Origin: Xestospongia bergquistia
Taxonomy: Eukaryota; Porifera; Demospongiae; Haplosclerida; Petrosiidae
Direction: 5' to 3'
NCBI GenBank assembly: GCA_963965975.1
Contig: OZ014417.1
Span: 3,639,821 to 3,703,820, forward strand
Length of the DNA stretch: 64,000 nucleotides
Shown: piece by piece, positions 1 to 9,900 of the stretch
Layout: every line of letters begins with the position of its first letter
Numbering within the stretch: position 1 is the first letter of the stretch
The notes under the pieces: model-generated
Told to the model about the DNA's origin: nothing
Seen by the model: the letters and a program-made list of their open reading frames with translations, nothing else
The model's database searches: none
Made by a program: the position numbers and the translations under genes

Positions 1-200
1 AATGTAACAAAAACTTTCAATTCTGTAATCAATCTTCTTGATGAGATAACGCACTTCTAAGAATGATGGTATTTTAGAGGAAGCTTTTATTCTTCTCAAA
101 CTAGTGGTCTACAGTAACATTGCCACATAAAGGCAATCTTTTATAATGAAAATGCAGTTACAATAATAATAATAATAAATTGTTTCTTATTTGTTTTTCA

Positions 201-291
201 GTGTTTAAGATGCAGAACTGCACTAATGGAGTCAATAAGAAATGTATCATGGCTAACAGGAATAAAGTTTGAAAGTGTATTATGGCTCAGG
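201..291 (+). pseudogene. Orphan pectin-acetylesterase-like exon (exon 6 copy)
   Basis: After a polypyrimidine tract and CAG acceptor the sequence reads MQNCTNGVNKKCIMANRNKV, then a TGA stop, then KCIMAQ and a GT donor. It matches the exon at 24600-24688 (MQNCTNGVNQNCIKANGNKT). The other exons would lie left of the window. The in-frame stop makes this copy non-functional. Related exon copies on the minus strand lie near 34780 and 51250. Confidence 0.7.
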
Positions 292-1799
292 TACTTTACT
301 GTTGATGGAATATTGGTACCACTTGAAAATACTTTCCTTTCTTCCATTAGTATACTTATCCTTACATTTCCAGTCCAATATTTGTACTAAATTCTTAATA
401 TGACACATGGCAACTTCATAACACTCTCCAACTAAACACCTTATTGTACTCTTAATGAGATGGAAGAAGTTGAACAATTCTTTCATGTAAGTTTAATAAC
501 AATTAATCATGCTTTGTGTTGACAAAGTATATAGAAGTTTCAACAAGCTACTTATCCTATCATTCCATCTAAGAGTAATGGTGCTTTTCTAGACTCTTGT
601 TTGACTCACTGTCAATCTCTGAGTGACAAATCTTGGAATTCATTAGAAGTAGAAGGCCAAAGTGCCAGTAAGACTTTTAGTAACTGGTACGTTTCAAGAC
701 TTCTGGAAACTCAAAAGAAGTTGACTGCCCCTATCTGTGTAATAAAACTTGCTGAATATAATTATTCAAAATGTATTGCTTTATCTATAAAGTAACGATT
801 GTAAACTGATTTTGAATTCAAATTAGTTTGTTTTGGTTGTGGGGCATTATAATCTGAAGGAGACTCTTTCACTCACGGGAGACAGTCATCATCTGTTAAC
901 ATTAAAATAGTTGCTATATATCTCCTCAGTCCATTCACAATTATTATACTGTTAAAAACTACCTTATGTTTTAAGCATATCAAGGAGATACAGTGCAGGG
1001 GCCACAAACCAAGTGCATCTTTAGTAGACAACTTCCACAAGTAAAAGATCTCCAAGTATGTCTTCTGAGATGACTCCATCAGCTAATGCCTCAACTTAAT
1101 TGATATTGCTAGGTCATTTGATGGTGTTATGGATATTTTAGAATTAAAGTGTACAATAATCAATGTTGCTTACTTAGAGACTGTTTCTATCATCATAAGT
1201 AAAACTTTTTTGTTAACTGATTCCCTTTAAGTAATGACTTTCAGGGTCAACCCTCCTTTACTGTTTTTTAGTATTTTCTTGTGTCATTATCTCATCATTT
1301 AAAAAAGTCATGTAACTGGCACCTCAACAATATCTGTCCTTATATTCTTGTCTGTCTTTTCATAAATCATTAATCTATCATTCTTTCTAGGCTATTACTA
1401 GTTGAAGACCATCCCACAAGCTCTGGAGGAAGCATATATGCTAGTGACTGTTTAAATAATTACATACATTGATTAGCCAAAGTTTTTTGGAGTAGGTCAC
1501 GACTAACTGGATGAACTTGGACAGACAAAGAATCATGTGCAGGAATTTGAGAAGTTTAAAGCTAAAATAAAATGGTTCCATAAAAAAGAACTTTTAAACA
1601 GTCATGGGACTTGTATAAATTGACAACTGAGAGAGAGATTCGAATCTTAATAACGTTAATTGAAATAAAGAAGTTAATATGGTGGTTGTAGGAAAGATAG
1701 AGAGTGTATTTTAGATCAGGTTAGGTAGCAGATTTAACAAACATTCCTCGTAAGAGAGTAAAAGTATCACAACCTATAATTATTAAAATTATAAATTTT

Positions 1800-1858
1800 A
1801 AACTAAAACTAATAGTAATTATTTATTATTATTATTATTATTTTTTTTTTATAATAAA

Positions 1859-1892
<34 letters not shown>
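1800..1892. repeat. ATT/TTA microsatellite
   Basis: Two runs of (ATT)n separated by a T-rich interruption, about 160-250 bp upstream of the start codon of copy A. Simple low-complexity DNA. Confidence 0.95.
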
Positions 1893-1896
<4 letters not shown>

Positions 1897-1990
1897 CACA
1901 CACACAGAAGACTGTCCAGCCACCAATAGCTTACGAGTGACAAATTATTAATAAATTTATTTAATAAAAACCAATTAAATTTTAGCTAAT

Positions 1991-2005
1991 ATTTTTAACG
2001 GAAAT
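1991..2005 (+). promoter_or_regulatory. Conserved ATTTTTAACGGAAAT box upstream of PRDM9-like copy A
   Basis: An identical 15-mer lies 29-48 bp upstream of the start codon of copies A, B (13864-13878), D (33263-33277) and E (41590-41604), while most surrounding upstream sequence has diverged. Copy C has lost it. It contains TAACGG, the classical MYB recognition core, overlapping a GGAA core. A promoter role is inferred. Confidence 0.5.
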
Positions 2006-2052
2006 ATAGTGGTCTGTTAATCTTGTTTACCAGCTAGTCTTAGGCGTTCAAA

Positions 2053-4500
2053 ATGGCAGATGTAATGCAAGAATTGTGTGACTACGAAAAGAGAAGAATA
2101 GGGAATATTAAAAAGAATATTGAACTCACGAAAACTTTAAGTAAATTACTATTACATGGTAAATAAAAAGTCATAAGATTGTGTAGGTTTAGATGACAAG
2201 TACCAAAACAAGAGTAGAACTAGGAAAAGGAGACGATATAGTAATTGTAGTAATAGTAGCAGTGATAGTGGAGATGAATGGATACCTGCTATAGAGACTT
2301 GTGTGATGAAGAAAAAACCAAATAATATCACGAGAGGTAATAAACTTGTAAATTAAATATGAATGTCATTTTGTTGTGTTTAGTTCCAGTAGTTGAGACT
2401 GCAGTGACCGTCCCTTTATGTGATATTGCAGAACATGTGGTAAGTATTTGATATAACTGTAATGTTGGGCTATCCCTCTCAATGTTAGGATCATCAACAT
2501 ATGAGTATCTTGAAGCAGCAAAAACCACAACAAAAGAAATATTACCAATTTATAAAGGGGGAGGAGCCTTCATTTGAGAGCCTTGATTACAAGTTGTCTA
2601 ATGAGTTTTTTGAGTTATTTGGAGATGATAATATTGAACAATATGAAGACTTTGAAGGATTTGATATTGAAGATGTGTAAGTTAGATTATATTAGTATTG
2701 CTGATGTATTTTCTTAATACAGTGGTGATGTACCTCAGTGTCCAGTTAGTGAAAGATATTCTATGAGATTAAGTCGCCAAAAAGAATACAGAGAAGATGA
2801 ACTATCTGATGAAGATGAATATCTCTGTAAGTTGAGAATGAATTGGTTACTTCTACAACTTTTGTTACTAGTTTGTGAGGACTGTGAGGAATTTCATCAT
2901 GGTGACTGTCCTGTTCATGGACCCTTACTGACTCTAGATCCTTCTAGTGGTCATAATGAAGCATCTCTACAATACACTAGTATATTTGTTCCAGCTGAAT
3001 TAACTGTTAAACCTTCTAAGATACCCAATGCTGGTCTGGGTGTTTTTGCTACACAGTTTATACCTCGTAGAGTTAGATTTGGTCCTTATGAAGGAAAGAG
3101 AGTGTTAAAAGAAGAGCTAACTGAAGGAGAAGATACTAGCTACATGTGGGAGGTACTGTAATAAAGTAATAAAAAGAATTAATTATTTTAATTTTTTCAG
3201 GTAAAACATTTTGGAGAGGAGTCATATTATATTGATGGTCAATCAGATAAGGAAAGTAATTGGTTACGATTTATTAACTGTGCTCGCAATGAAAATGAGC
3301 AGAATTTAGTAGCTTTTCAGTATCATGGTAACATCTATTATCGTTCATTCAAGCATATCTATCCTGGTAATGAACTCTATGTATGGTATGGTGAACAATA
3401 TGCAAGAGAACTTGGGATTAAAATTAGTTTTGAAGAAGGTAGAGTAATTGTTTTGACAGAAATAACTTTACTATCTATTTTTAGATGATTGTCAACTTTA
3501 TAACTGCAAAAATTGTGGAAGTAGTTTTGTTTTGAAATCTAATTTTGATTTGCATCTTCAACGTAATCCTAACTGTCTTTCTGCTAATCCTCAATGTTTT
3601 ACTTGTCAAAAATGTCAAGAAAGTTTTTGTGAATTGTATCAATTACAAGACCACATTCGTAAACATGAGCTATTTAATGTAAAAGAAGAAAATCAAAAAA
3701 AGGGGCTCGTTTCCAGTGATGAACTGGTAGTTGGAAAAACAACTAACATTTGTGATTATTGTGGAAAGAAATTTCTGTTTCAGTCATTATTAAGAAGACA
3801 TCTTAGTATACACACTGGTGATAAACCTTACCAATGTCAGTACTGTAGGAAAGGATTTAATCAAAGCAGTAATCTCAAAACTCATCTTCGTATGCACACT
3901 GGTGATAAACCGTACCAATGTCAGTACTGCGGAAAAGAATTTAGTCAGAATGGTAGTCTCCAAAGTCATCTTCATATACACACTGGTTATAAACCTTACC
4001 AATGTCAGTACTGTGGAAAAGAATTTAATCGGAATAGTAGTCTCCAAACTCATGTTCGTATACACACTGGTGATAAACCTTACCGATGTCAGTACTGTGG
4101 AAAAGGATTTAATCAAAGTTATCATCTCCAAATTCATCTTCGTATACACACTGGTGATAAACCTTACCAATGTCAGTACTGTGGAAAAGGATTTAGTCAT
4201 AATGGTAGTCTTAAAAATCATCTTCAGATACACACCGGTGATAAACCTTACCACTGTCAGTACTGTGGAAAAGGATTTAGTCATAATGGTAATCTTAAAA
4301 ATCATCTTCGGATACACACTGGTGATAAACCTCACCAATGTCAGTACTGTAGAAAAGGATTTATTCAAAAAAGTCATCTCCAAACTCATCTACGTATTCA
4401 CACTGGTGATAAACCTTACCAATGTCAGTACTGTGGAAAAGGATTTAGTCAGAATGGTAGTCTCCAAAGACATCTTGGTATTCATCTCAAAAACAGTTAA
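2053..4500 (+). CDS. PRDM9-like: PRDM9-like gene, copy A (KRAB-like, SSXRD, PR/SET, C2H2 array), apparently intact
   Basis: Eight exons join in one frame (706 aa): 2053-2140, 2187-2336, 2384-2439, 2489-2676, 2723-2826, 2872-3152, 3201-3438, 3485-4500. All seven introns are 45-49 bp, GT-AG. In the PRDM9 family the SET domain trimethylates H3K4/K36 and the fingers choose meiotic recombination sites in the nucleus. Visible parts: KRAB-like start (LCDYEKRRIGNIKKNIELT) leading to DSGDEWIPA, which mirrors the PRDM9 KRAB tail; acidic exon 4; SSXRD-like RYSMRLSRQK near residue 172; zinc knuckle CEDCEEFHHGDCPVH near 197; SET core with NCARNENEQNLVAFQYH and LYVWYGEQY; two isolated fingers; nine array fingers from residue 458. 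A downstream GT at 2159 would extend exon 1 by 18 nt but leave a 28-bp intron, so it was not used. Expression is unknown. Confidence 0.88.
3751..4488 (+). repeat. Tandem C2H2 zinc-finger array of copy A (nine fingers, 84-bp period)
   Basis: Nine fingers with linker and core HTGDKPYQCQYCGKGF. Helix residues -1/2/3/6 read F-S-L-R, Q-S-N-T, Q-G-S-S, R-S-S-T, Q-Y-H-I, H-G-S-N, H-G-N-N, Q-S-H-T, Q-G-S-R. Framework residues are nearly constant. The 84-bp (28-codon) period explains long open antisense and off-frame readings here, which are not genes. Confidence 0.93.
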
Positions 4501-4615
4501 CTACTTTTGCTAATTATTTTTCATTATCACTTTATTAAGTTACTATAGTAACAACACTACACAAACAATGGAAAATATAGGTCTAGAGAAGTTAAAGCAG
4601 TTCCAGGGTGACTAG
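4501..4615. other. 3' flank of copy A
   Basis: AT-rich sequence shared with the 3' flanks of the other copies (the AGTTACTATAGTAACAACAC stretch and the GTTAAAGCAGTTCCAGGG stretch). No further coding sequence is seen. Confidence 0.7.
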
Positions 4616-5087
4616 ACTAGTGTTGTTTTAGTTAACTATAACTATAACTAAAACTATTTTAGTAAACACTTTTATAATTTAGTTAACTAACTATAACTAT
4701 AACTAAAATTATTTCAAGTAAGCATACTATAACTAAACTATAACTAAAATGTTTGACAATTTTAGTGAACATAGAGGTTTTGTAGCCACACCTATACCCA
4801 TGCATGCTTCACTTCACTTACCACACCTACAGGTGTACTAACTGCTACAGGAAGTGATTAATATTAGTGATGTATAATAGGTGTGCTAAGTGATATTAAG
4901 TTTGTAAGTTTACATAGTTGTCAATGGCACTTGCAACATTATTAACTATAGAAGCACATGTTCTGCACATGACCGAGCACATTGCCAGTGGAAGAGAACT
5001 TTGACTAAAACTAAAATAGACCTAACTTTAACTATAACTAATTTTTGTTTAACTTTACTAAAACTAAAACTCCTAAAACAACACTAG
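4616..5087. mobile_element. MITE-like insertion with CTAGTGTTGTTTTAG termini
   Basis: The left end CTAGTGTTGTTTTAG is repeated in inverted form at the right end (CTAAAACAACACTAG). It is flanked by ACTAG/ACTAGA direct repeats at 4611 and 5088. The interior is rich in TAACTATAACTAAAAC. Copy E has the uninterrupted site (GACTAGTCCAAAGTTCC read on its gene strand, about 39060-39085), so this is an insertion younger than the duplication. It has no coding capacity. Confidence 0.75.
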
Positions 5088-5214
5088 ACTAGACCCAAAG
5101 TTCCAGAGTGGAGTAAGTGAAGTCAACATCTCTAACTAATGATAACAGTGCTTCTTATACAATTAAAGTGGATGTAAATTGTTTTGTCATGACCATTATT
5201 ATCCTACCTAAAAT

Positions 5215-5400
5215 TTGTCCCATCTGATAAAATATTGCAAAATTATTATATCCTCGGATAAGATATTGCTGCAGGAGTTTGTCCTACCAGCACAAAATTT
5301 ATCCTAGGACATAAAACTTTTGTCGGATTATCCTAGGATAATAAATTGCTTGCAATATTTTATCCTAAGACAATAAATGGTTGCTATATTTTAGTTTATA
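5215..5400. repeat. Palindrome-rich spacer with repeated TATCCTAGGATA-type boxes
   Basis: Several imperfect copies of TTATCCTAGGATAA and GCAATATTTTATCCTA occur in both orientations. The same spacer lies downstream of copies D (about 30500-30640) and E (about 38740-38940), between the 3' flank and the orphan finger cluster. Function is unknown. Confidence 0.7.
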
Positions 5401-5530
5401 AAAATATAACTTGTTATATTTCATTCTATAATAATAATATTCTAGGATAGCATGACTATTTTGTCTATGTTGGAGAGCCGATAATGCTAGTATATTTAAA
5501 AAACTGTAATAAACTTTTAAATTTACCTAG

Positions 5531-5690
<160 letters not shown>

Positions 5691-5699
5691 CATATACCG

Positions 5700-6850
5700 C
5701 AAAACTCGTATCCTATATTATTGAGTTATTGTCTAATTAGAGTAAATACACAAAAACGGACATATCACTTTCGGCCGTATCTAGCAGGATAAACTACCAA
5801 GAGAATTGGCATTTCTAAAATACTGAAATTAATTTCGCTGTTATCAAAACACATTTAAGGAATTATAAAAAAATTCAGAAAGCTCCTCTGAGCAGGGACA
5901 GTCTTTTCAAAAAAATCGGAAGCATGGGTGCGCGGACAAGTATCATGTAAATTCATCCAGTTCCTCAAACTCCTTGAAGAACAAAGCTGAGCAAGAGAAC
6001 TATGGTCGTTGCTATCAAGTACTGACTGAGCTACAACAGTATACTCAAAGTTCTATTTTCTGTTAACTGATGAGAGTTTCTCGACAAAAATTAGTTGAGT
6101 AGGTGTGGTTGATAAAATCGTCCACGCTTGAAGGTGCTTTTCTGGGGATTAATTTTGTGCATTTAATAAGATGTGATTGCTTTTAAATGATTACTGAATT
6201 ATTGGTTCAGAACTTATTGTGTTTCACTATCTGTAACTGCACTCTATTCATAACGAAATTATATTTACTAAGTTTTCAAATTCTGAATAATACCTGATTA
6301 CTAATAAGTTCCTCATATAGGTAATTTTTCTCTTATATTATTATTATTGATTGATCTATTTATAATAGTCTCATAATCCAAATATATTGTCTACAGTCAT
6401 AAGCTATGGCTATTTTTATCAAGTAATATGTGAACTATAAAAGTCATACAATTAAAACTTTATTATCTAAAAACAAGTTGTTCAGGAAATCAGCTGAATA
6501 GGTGTGGCCATGATTATTCACTAACACATATAGGTAGGTAATTTATATTATAATAAAGTAAAGGCTGTTAAAAGGTTCAATGACAACTGACAAGGTGTTA
6601 CATTATATGGTAACATGTAGTCAGTTTTTCAGGTGGTCAATTAAAAGTTTCATTAAATGACATTCAAGAGTTTGGTTCATCTAGTTTAGATACATTATCA
6701 CATAGAGAACAATACCAAGTCCCTCTTGGTTTTCTCTTAAGATTAGCACATTCAAAATGCCACCAGCCAATTGAGCAATTTGCATTGTCACAATAAATCA
6801 TTCTGCCAAACTGCCCCTGCCTGCAAATGCAGTACTTTTCTACATCAAAT
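5700..6850. other. No gene recognised
   Basis: AT-rich sequence with short non-conserved ORFs. I see no domain, repeat family or splice pattern supporting a gene. Confidence 0.6.
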
Positions 6851-6851
6851 A

Positions 6852-8203
6852 TTATTGCAAGTGAGCAATATATGTGTTATACATACATATTGGAGACTCA
6901 ACAATGGTTGTCTTTTGAAATTCAGAACTTGTCTGAAACTGAGAATGTGTCAGAGACTGAGTAATAGGGGCTAGATTATCATAACTATCAATAAAATAAA
7001 AGATAACAGATAAACTGACCTATTGAAGACTTGACAGAGGTTGCCTTTTAAGACTGATAAAGTTTCCGAGACTAAATACCAGAGGCTATATTATTATAAC
7101 AATGAATAATATAAAAGAAATAGACAAACTGACCTATAGGAGATTTGACAGTGGTTGTCTTTTGAGACTGAGAATGTGTCTGAGATTGAGTACTAGAGGC
7201 TAGATTATAATAACAATAAATAATATAGAAGATATCAGACAAACTGACCTAGGAGACTTGACATTGGTTGCCTTTTGAGACCCACAACGTGTCTGTAATA
7301 TAGTTCTAGAGGCTAAATTATTATACCAATAATAATACAAATAATAACAGACAAACTGACGTATTGGAGACTTGACAGTGGTTGTCTTTTGAGAATAAGA
7401 ATGTGTCCGAGACTGAGTACCAGAGGATAGATTATAACAATGAATAATATAGAAGAAAACAGACAAACTGACCTATTGGAGACTTGACAGAGGTTGCCTA
7501 TTGAGACTTAGAACGTGTCTGAGACTGAGTACCATAGACTAGATTATTATAACAACGAATAATATAAAAATAACAGACAAACTGACTTATTGGAGACTCA
7601 ACAGTGGTTGCCTTTTGAGATTGAGAACATGTCCCTAACATAGTATTAGAGGCTAGATTATTATAACAATGAATAATAGAAAAGATAACAGACAAACTGA
7701 CCTATTGGAGACTTGACAGTGGTTGCCTTTTGAGAGCGAGAACATGTCCTTAACCTAGTACTATAGGCTAGATTATTATAACAATGAATAATAGAAAAGA
7801 TAATAGACAAACTGACCTATAGGAGACTTGACAGTGGTTGTCTTTTGAGACCGAGAACGTGTCTGAGATTGAGTACTAGTGGCTACATTATTATAACAAT
7901 GAATAATAGAAAAGATAACAGACAAACTGACCAATTGGAGACTTGACAGTGGTTGACGTTTGAGACCAAGAACGTGTCCGAGATTGATTACTAGAGGCTA
8001 GATTATTATACCAATGAATAATAATAAGGATAACAGACAAACTAACCTATTGGAGACTTGGAGATACCTGCAGCACCTGATGTGGTATATAAACTAATTC
8101 AATAAATTAACACTATACCTTCATTTAAACTGTTCTCTAGTTCTTCAGGCATTGTAAACAATGAGCAACCTATAACCACAGCATAATATAACAGTACCAT
8201 CAT
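6852..8203 (-). CDS. Candidate secreted protein gene built of tandem 66-bp exon / 49-bp intron modules (possibly decaying)
   Basis: Exon 1 (8119-8203) encodes MMVLLYYAVVIGCSLF, a signal-peptide-like start, and ends in phase 1. A 42-bp intron and a 30-bp exon (8047-8076) ending in KSPI follow. Then come ten module exons of about 66 bp: 7932-7997, 7817-7882, 7702-7767, 7587-7652, 7473-7538, 7361-7426, 7249-7312, 7134-7199, 7020-7085, and the last, 6852-6970, which runs to a TAA stop. Introns run GTCAGTTTG...TAATCTAG. Modules encode 22-residue units such as STQSQTRSRSQK followed by TTTVKSPI. Each 66-bp exon is phase 1-1, so skipping keeps frame. Modules 7473, 7249 and 7020 carry a stop or length change, and module 7361 has lost its AG acceptor. 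I do not recognise the family. The gene could be an expressed repeat protein with exon skipping or a young pseudogene. Confidence 0.55.
7020..8076. repeat. Tandem repeat, period about 115 bp, nine to ten units
   Basis: Units starting GACCTATTGGAGACTTGACA recur at 112-115 bp intervals. Conservation spans both the putative exon part and the putative intron part, indicating recent amplification of the whole module. Confidence 0.95.
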
Positions 8204-8209
8204 TGATAC

Positions 8210-8450
8210 TGGTTGAAAGGTGCTAGACTTAAGATGAAATTATGCAAATACCAACATTCAGTGGGATTGTTTGATGTAGATTGAGAACTGCTAATAGGGG
8301 CTGAACCAGTACATGACTTTTTAGAGCAAGAACTTTCTATAACAATATTAAGGAATCAAAATTTAGGTATGTCATTCTCACTTTTTTTTAACTGAGCTAT
8401 CCTAGCTTGATCTAATCAAAGTAAGAATGTGTAAGTTGCAGTATCTATGT
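8210..8450. other. No feature recognised upstream of the modular gene
   Basis: AT-rich sequence. It would contain the promoter of the minus-strand modular gene, but I see no diagnostic element. Confidence 0.4.
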
Positions 8451-8454
8451 ATAT

Positions 8455-9475
8455 ACTTACTTCTTTTTTTTCTTCCTTCCTTCTCATTTCTTCTAATTTC
8501 CTTTTCTCTTTTTCTTCAATTGCCATACGATTCTCTGCACTTGTTAAGACTTTTCCAGACTTCTTTTGTGGTATAACTGGAAGCTTACAAAGGGTAATGA
8601 TCTTTCTTCTTCTAAAATCTTTGAAAAAAAAGATGATTTTTGAAGAACTGCAGATTGTGAAGGTTGTTCAGGAGGATGACAGACAAAAGGATACATATTA
8701 CTTTCAACACTTGCAATGGAAGGACAACTTTGAAAACAAGGATCAAATGCTGGCACAAAAAATGGAAAATATGGAAGAGTGTCTTGTGGGTAATATGGGT
8801 ATCTAGTATCTGGTGGGTAATGTGGGTATTGATAAAACATACAAGTGGTGGCATCATTAGCAACTGTGTCATTGTGGGAGAATTGGGAACTCAAATCAAG
8901 CTCTTGATCAACGAATCCACTACCATCATTAGTTGATTGATGCTTTTTTTTCCATTGGTTATAACGATCATCAGAAGTAATATCATAACCTTCTTGGACC
9001 TTTTTTGAAATCTTGATTCTTCCTCTTCTGTGAATACAGCTTCTTGAGTAATGGGAGACTTGTATCGTCGTGCAGGGCTATATGGTAGTATAAATTTCAG
9101 TCCCGTGCACTGTGCAAGTGTGCTTGTGGCATCTTTTCTCAATGGAACAATAGCATCCCTATTCAGGGGTAGATTCCTGTGTATTTGAATCCAGCTTGAA
9201 TATTTTTCATCGTCATTGCACATGCCCATGCCTCACTAAATAGTTTTGAAAAGGTGAATCTTCTGACTACGCTGCCCAGATTATCCTCTAAAAACTTTCG
9301 GCATACCTGCCTCCATGAAGACTTTAATGGTCCAAATGGACCTTTATCCAGAGGCTTGGTTTCATGTGATGAATGTGGGGGTAGACAAAAAATGATCACT
9401 TTCTCTTCTGCTGCCTTATTAATTACTGAAGGATTATAGTGTGAAGAATGACCATCAAGTAGGAGTAGAATTGGT
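8455..9475 (-). pseudogene. Pogo/Tigger-type DDE transposase relic (C-terminal part)
   Basis: Reading the minus strand from 9470: ILLLLDGHSSHYNP (second acidic residue of a DDE_1 catalytic core), then FCLPPHSSHETKPLDKGPFG, a PLKSSWRQ stretch, NIQAGFKYTGIYP, and after a one-base deletion near 9165 LNRDAIVPLRKD. A proline/tyrosine-rich tail follows, then KSGKVLTSAENRMAIEEKEK, a C-terminal motif common in pogo/jerky-like transposases. The N-terminal HTH and first Asp are missing, and the sequence abuts a PRDM9-type upstream flank at about 9480. DDE_1 enzymes cut and paste DNA transposons; this copy is inactive. Confidence 0.8.
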
Positions 9476-9479
9476 CATA

Positions 9480-9900
9480 AAATATCATCCCTCTCACTAA
9501 AATTTTATTGGTTTTATCAAAATTTATTAATAATAATTAATTGCAAATCAATAGGGTTTAATCATCATGTCTTGAAAATGTAGATTTTGCTCTCTTAAGT
9601 ACTAAATATCTTTCTTTAGCAGACAAAACAGTATCTTCATTTGTTCTTTTAGCAAACAAATGTCGTCTATTTTACTCTTGACTCTCTTCAACAACACTGG
9701 CTACACTTTCAGTAAGACTCACTACGATCCATCTTGAGTTGTTTATCATCATGTTCAGGTGATAAATCTGATGACAGTTCTCTACACTCTTCATTATCTA
9801 CTACATTATCTATAATATCATTTTGAGTGTCATCCTCGACATATTGAGATAATTCTATTGTCTTTATACTTTGTTTGTCCTCTTTTGTTTTATTTTTATT
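9480..9900 (-). pseudogene. C-terminal exons of an unidentified gene normally found just upstream of PRDM9-like copies
   Basis: On the minus strand, an acidic exon (about 9735-9890: TIELSQYVEDDTQ, NVVDNEECRELSSDLSPEHD) ends at a GTGAGT donor. A later exon reads SAKERYLVLKRAKSTFSRHD and stops near 9560. Homologous tails occur upstream of copy B (KYLARKRVKLSQPTISTDE, about 13935-14015) and copy D (about 33365-33415). The domain is not recognised. It appears to be a separate gene ending 100-200 bp before PRDM9-like starts, in the same orientation. Confidence 0.45.

Larger units (their letters stand above)
1..2040. repeat. Inverted segmental duplication upstream of PRDM9-like copy A
   Basis: This stretch is an inverted, diverged copy of the flank right of copy D (about 33300-34850). 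Shared landmarks read in opposite orientation: the acetylesterase exon near 201-291, the segment ending in a GAGTCTAGAAAAGCACC-like string (about 590 here, 34420 and 50905 elsewhere), and the block around 870-1140 that recurs at 19690-19960, 27150-27390 and 34010-34260. No intact gene is visible. The short ORFs here are not conserved between copies and are not called. Confidence 0.75.

Noticed and set aside
2141..2160. Exon 1 of copy A ending at the second GT (2159)
   Set aside because: It would leave a 28-bp intron; the upstream GT at 2141 is shared with the position used in all copies and leaves 46 bp.
2763..3161. Single 132-aa ORF starting at 2763 as a gene
   Set aside because: It reads through a 45-bp intron (2827-2871) that happens to be open; the real product is the eight-exon PRDM9-like protein.
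3790..4389. Long antisense and off-frame ORFs rich in [19 protein letters not shown] across the finger arrays (also at 11823-12209, 17211-17828, 30869-31487, 39167-39806)
   Set aside because: They come from the 84-bp period being a multiple of three without stops in several frames. They mirror the finger repeats and have no independent start, domain or splice support.
7498..7695. Minus-strand ORFs of 65 and 88 aa within the 115-bp repeat as simple genes
   Set aside because: They run through conserved GT...AG intron-like segments; the exon-module model explains the pattern better.
8447..8936. Plus-strand ORFs at 8447-8806 and 8664-8936
   Set aside because: Antisense to the pogo-like transposase C-terminus, which has recognisable motifs on the minus strand.
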